NCBI GenBank assembly: GCA_023460955.1
Contig: JAEWOH010000036.1
Coordinates: 1 to 64,000, forward strand
DNA length: 64,000 nt
From: Bacillota bacterium
GTDB taxonomy: Bacteria; Bacillota; Clostridia; Acetivibrionales; DSM-1351
Direction: 5' to 3'
A program made the translations under genes and the position numbers. The notes under the pieces are model-generated. The model searched no databases and was not told where the DNA came from. It saw only the letters and a program-made list of their open reading frames with translations. Below, piece after piece: positions 63,328 to 64,000 of this stretch (its first letter is position 1; every line of letters starts with the position of its first letter).

Positions 63328-63696
63328 TTATCTTTCATTAATATGGATTAATCCCTGGTTGAATATTTGCTTTACATGAGCGTCATCAAGGGAGTAGTAG
63401 ACAACTTTGCCTTCTTTTTTATATTTAACCAGTCTTGCCTGTTTTAAGACTCTTAGTTGATGAGATATTGCAGATTGTGTCATGTTCAGCAATACGGCTA
63501 TATCACACACACACATATCAGATTCTGCCAAGGCCCAAAGTATTTTTATCCTAGTAGTATCACCGAAAACTTTAAATAGTTCTGCAAGATCATATAGGTG
63601 TTCGTCTTCAGGCATTTTCCCCCTGACATTATTTACAATGTCCTCATGAATCACATTACAATCGCATCTTTCTATTTCAAACTTATTATCAATCAC
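63328..63696 (-). CDS. cadC: CadC-type ArsR/SmtB metal sensor
   Basis: A 122-residue repressor of cadA. FEIERCDCNVIHE gives the N-terminal cysteines, and SDMCVCDIAVLLNMTQSAISHQLRVL gives the alpha-3 CxC and the recognition helix, together forming the Cd/Pb thiolate site of CadC. GTG 63696 is chosen: it follows GAGAGGTG and gives the usual N-terminus. A longer frame from ATG 63747 would run back through the operator and is unlikely. Confidence 0.93.
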   Translation of the reverse strand: MIDNKFEIERCDCNVIHEDIVNNVRGKMPEDEHLYDLAELFKVFGDTTRIKILWALAESDMCVCDIAVLLNMTQSAISHQLRVLKQARLVKYKKEGKVVYYSLDDAHVKQIFNQGLIHINER

Positions 63697-63726
63697 TTTT
63701 AGCACCTCTCTTTTATTATTAAATGC

Positions 63727-63750
63727 TATACTTGAACAAGTGTTCATATA
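63727..63750. promoter_or_regulatory. CadC operator
   Basis: TATACT-TGAACA-AG-TGTTCA-TATA, a 24-base imperfect palindrome with the ArsR/SmtB-type TGAACA arms. It lies between cadC (-) and the truncated copper-protein gene (+), so it could control both. Confidence 0.85.
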
Positions 63751-63782
63751 TTATATTGTTATTATATGCAAGTTGATAAAAT

Positions 63783-63949
63783 ATGTCAACAAATAACGGC
63801 CAATTTTCAAAACAGCATTGCCAGCTTTGTGCTCAGATATGCGACAAATGCGCTCAGGGCTGTGACATGTTCAAAGATGACCATTGTAAGAAATGCGCCG
63901 AGATATGCCGGAGTGTGCAGATGAATGCAGAAAAATGTCGGTTATGTAA
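63783..63949 (+). pseudogene. Truncated, frameshifted four-helix-bundle copper-binding protein
   Basis: Reads HCQLCAQICDKCAQGCDMF then HCKKCAEICR, the C-terminal Cys-rich helices of DUF326/four-helix-bundle copper-binding proteins. One base is missing near 63912: shifting frame restores the expected ending CADECRKMSVM and a stop at 63947. The family is about 110-130 residues, so about half the gene is also missing at the 5' end. The original frame would read on into the terminator. It is divergent from cadC. Confidence 0.8.
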
Positions 63950-63950
63950 T

Positions 63951-63994
63951 AAAACCGGTCTTTGTGTAGCCACCAAATACAAAGGCCGGTTTTT
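63951..63994 (+). terminator. Terminator of the copper-protein remnant
   Basis: AAAACCGG and CCGGTTTT pair, extended by CTTTGT against ACAAAG with one bulge, followed by a T-run. Confidence 0.85.
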
Positions 63995-64000
63995 AAAATT

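Noticed and set aside
1..64000. CRISPR arrays, tRNA or rRNA genes, intact insertion sequences
   Set aside because: No regularly spaced direct repeats, no tRNA-like cloverleaf or rRNA sequence, and no transposase frame were found on reading.

Overview
The window looks like a low-GC, spore-forming clostridium. It carries a GerA-type germination operon, a Spo0E-like regulator, DUF2225 and YlbF-family proteins, AT-rich spacers, strong GGAGG ribosome binding sites and frequent TTG/GTG starts. The cytosolic GH1 and GH5 glycosidases would fit a plant-polysaccharide-degrading relative such as Ruminiclostridium. That placement is inference from gene content, not from a search.

Positions 1-50,230 are mostly conserved chromosome. 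miaB - ylbF-like - mutS - mutL - miaA - hfq (2.2-10.6 kb) is a tRNA-modification and mismatch-repair cluster. lexA and a divergent YneA-like division inhibitor share an SOS control region. An eight-kilobase operon (11.9-19.7 kb) encodes a six-subunit membrane complex related to hydrogenase-4 and complex I; its large subunit has lost the nickel-ligating cysteines, so it is an Ehr-type complex and not a hydrogenase. Next come a cysteine desulfurase/thiI pair, greA, an SseB-like protein, and a run of PHP phosphatase, UvrA-like ATPase, serine hydrolase and GNAT genes. These are followed by vanW-like, DUF2225, AIR-synthase-like, glyA, proC, a Xer-type recombinase, a Spo0E-like micro-gene, a metallophosphoesterase, a two-subunit 2-oxoacid:ferredoxin oxidoreductase, a c-di-AMP riboswitch in front of an SH3/NlpC-P60 hydrolase, the germination operon, a nucleoside deaminase and cobQ.

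Positions 50,230-64,000 are different. After a gene-poor junction with a possible integrase remnant, every intact gene is on the minus strand and most concern thiol-reactive metals or metalloids. Read in the direction of transcription they are: cadC-cadA, a methyltransferase, arsR-acr3-arsC, an ECF sigma factor ending in five consecutive cysteines, an ArsP-like permease with four 18-residue CxC repeats in its cytosolic loop, a GH5 enzyme, a 90-residue CCGP-repeat cysteine-rich peptide, a GH1 beta-glucosidase, and a MarR - C_GCAxxG_C_C - methyltransferase - DUF6485 operon with a palindromic operator. The right edge holds a truncated, frameshifted copper-binding four-helix-bundle gene divergent from cadC.

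The most notable signal is a shared promoter-like element, GTCTTT-N13-CGTCTTA, in front of both the permease and the cysteine-rich peptide and at nearly the same distance from each start codon. With the Cys-tailed sigma factor directly upstream of the permease, this suggests a self-contained metalloid-sensing ECF regulon whose output genes are themselves cysteine-repeat proteins.
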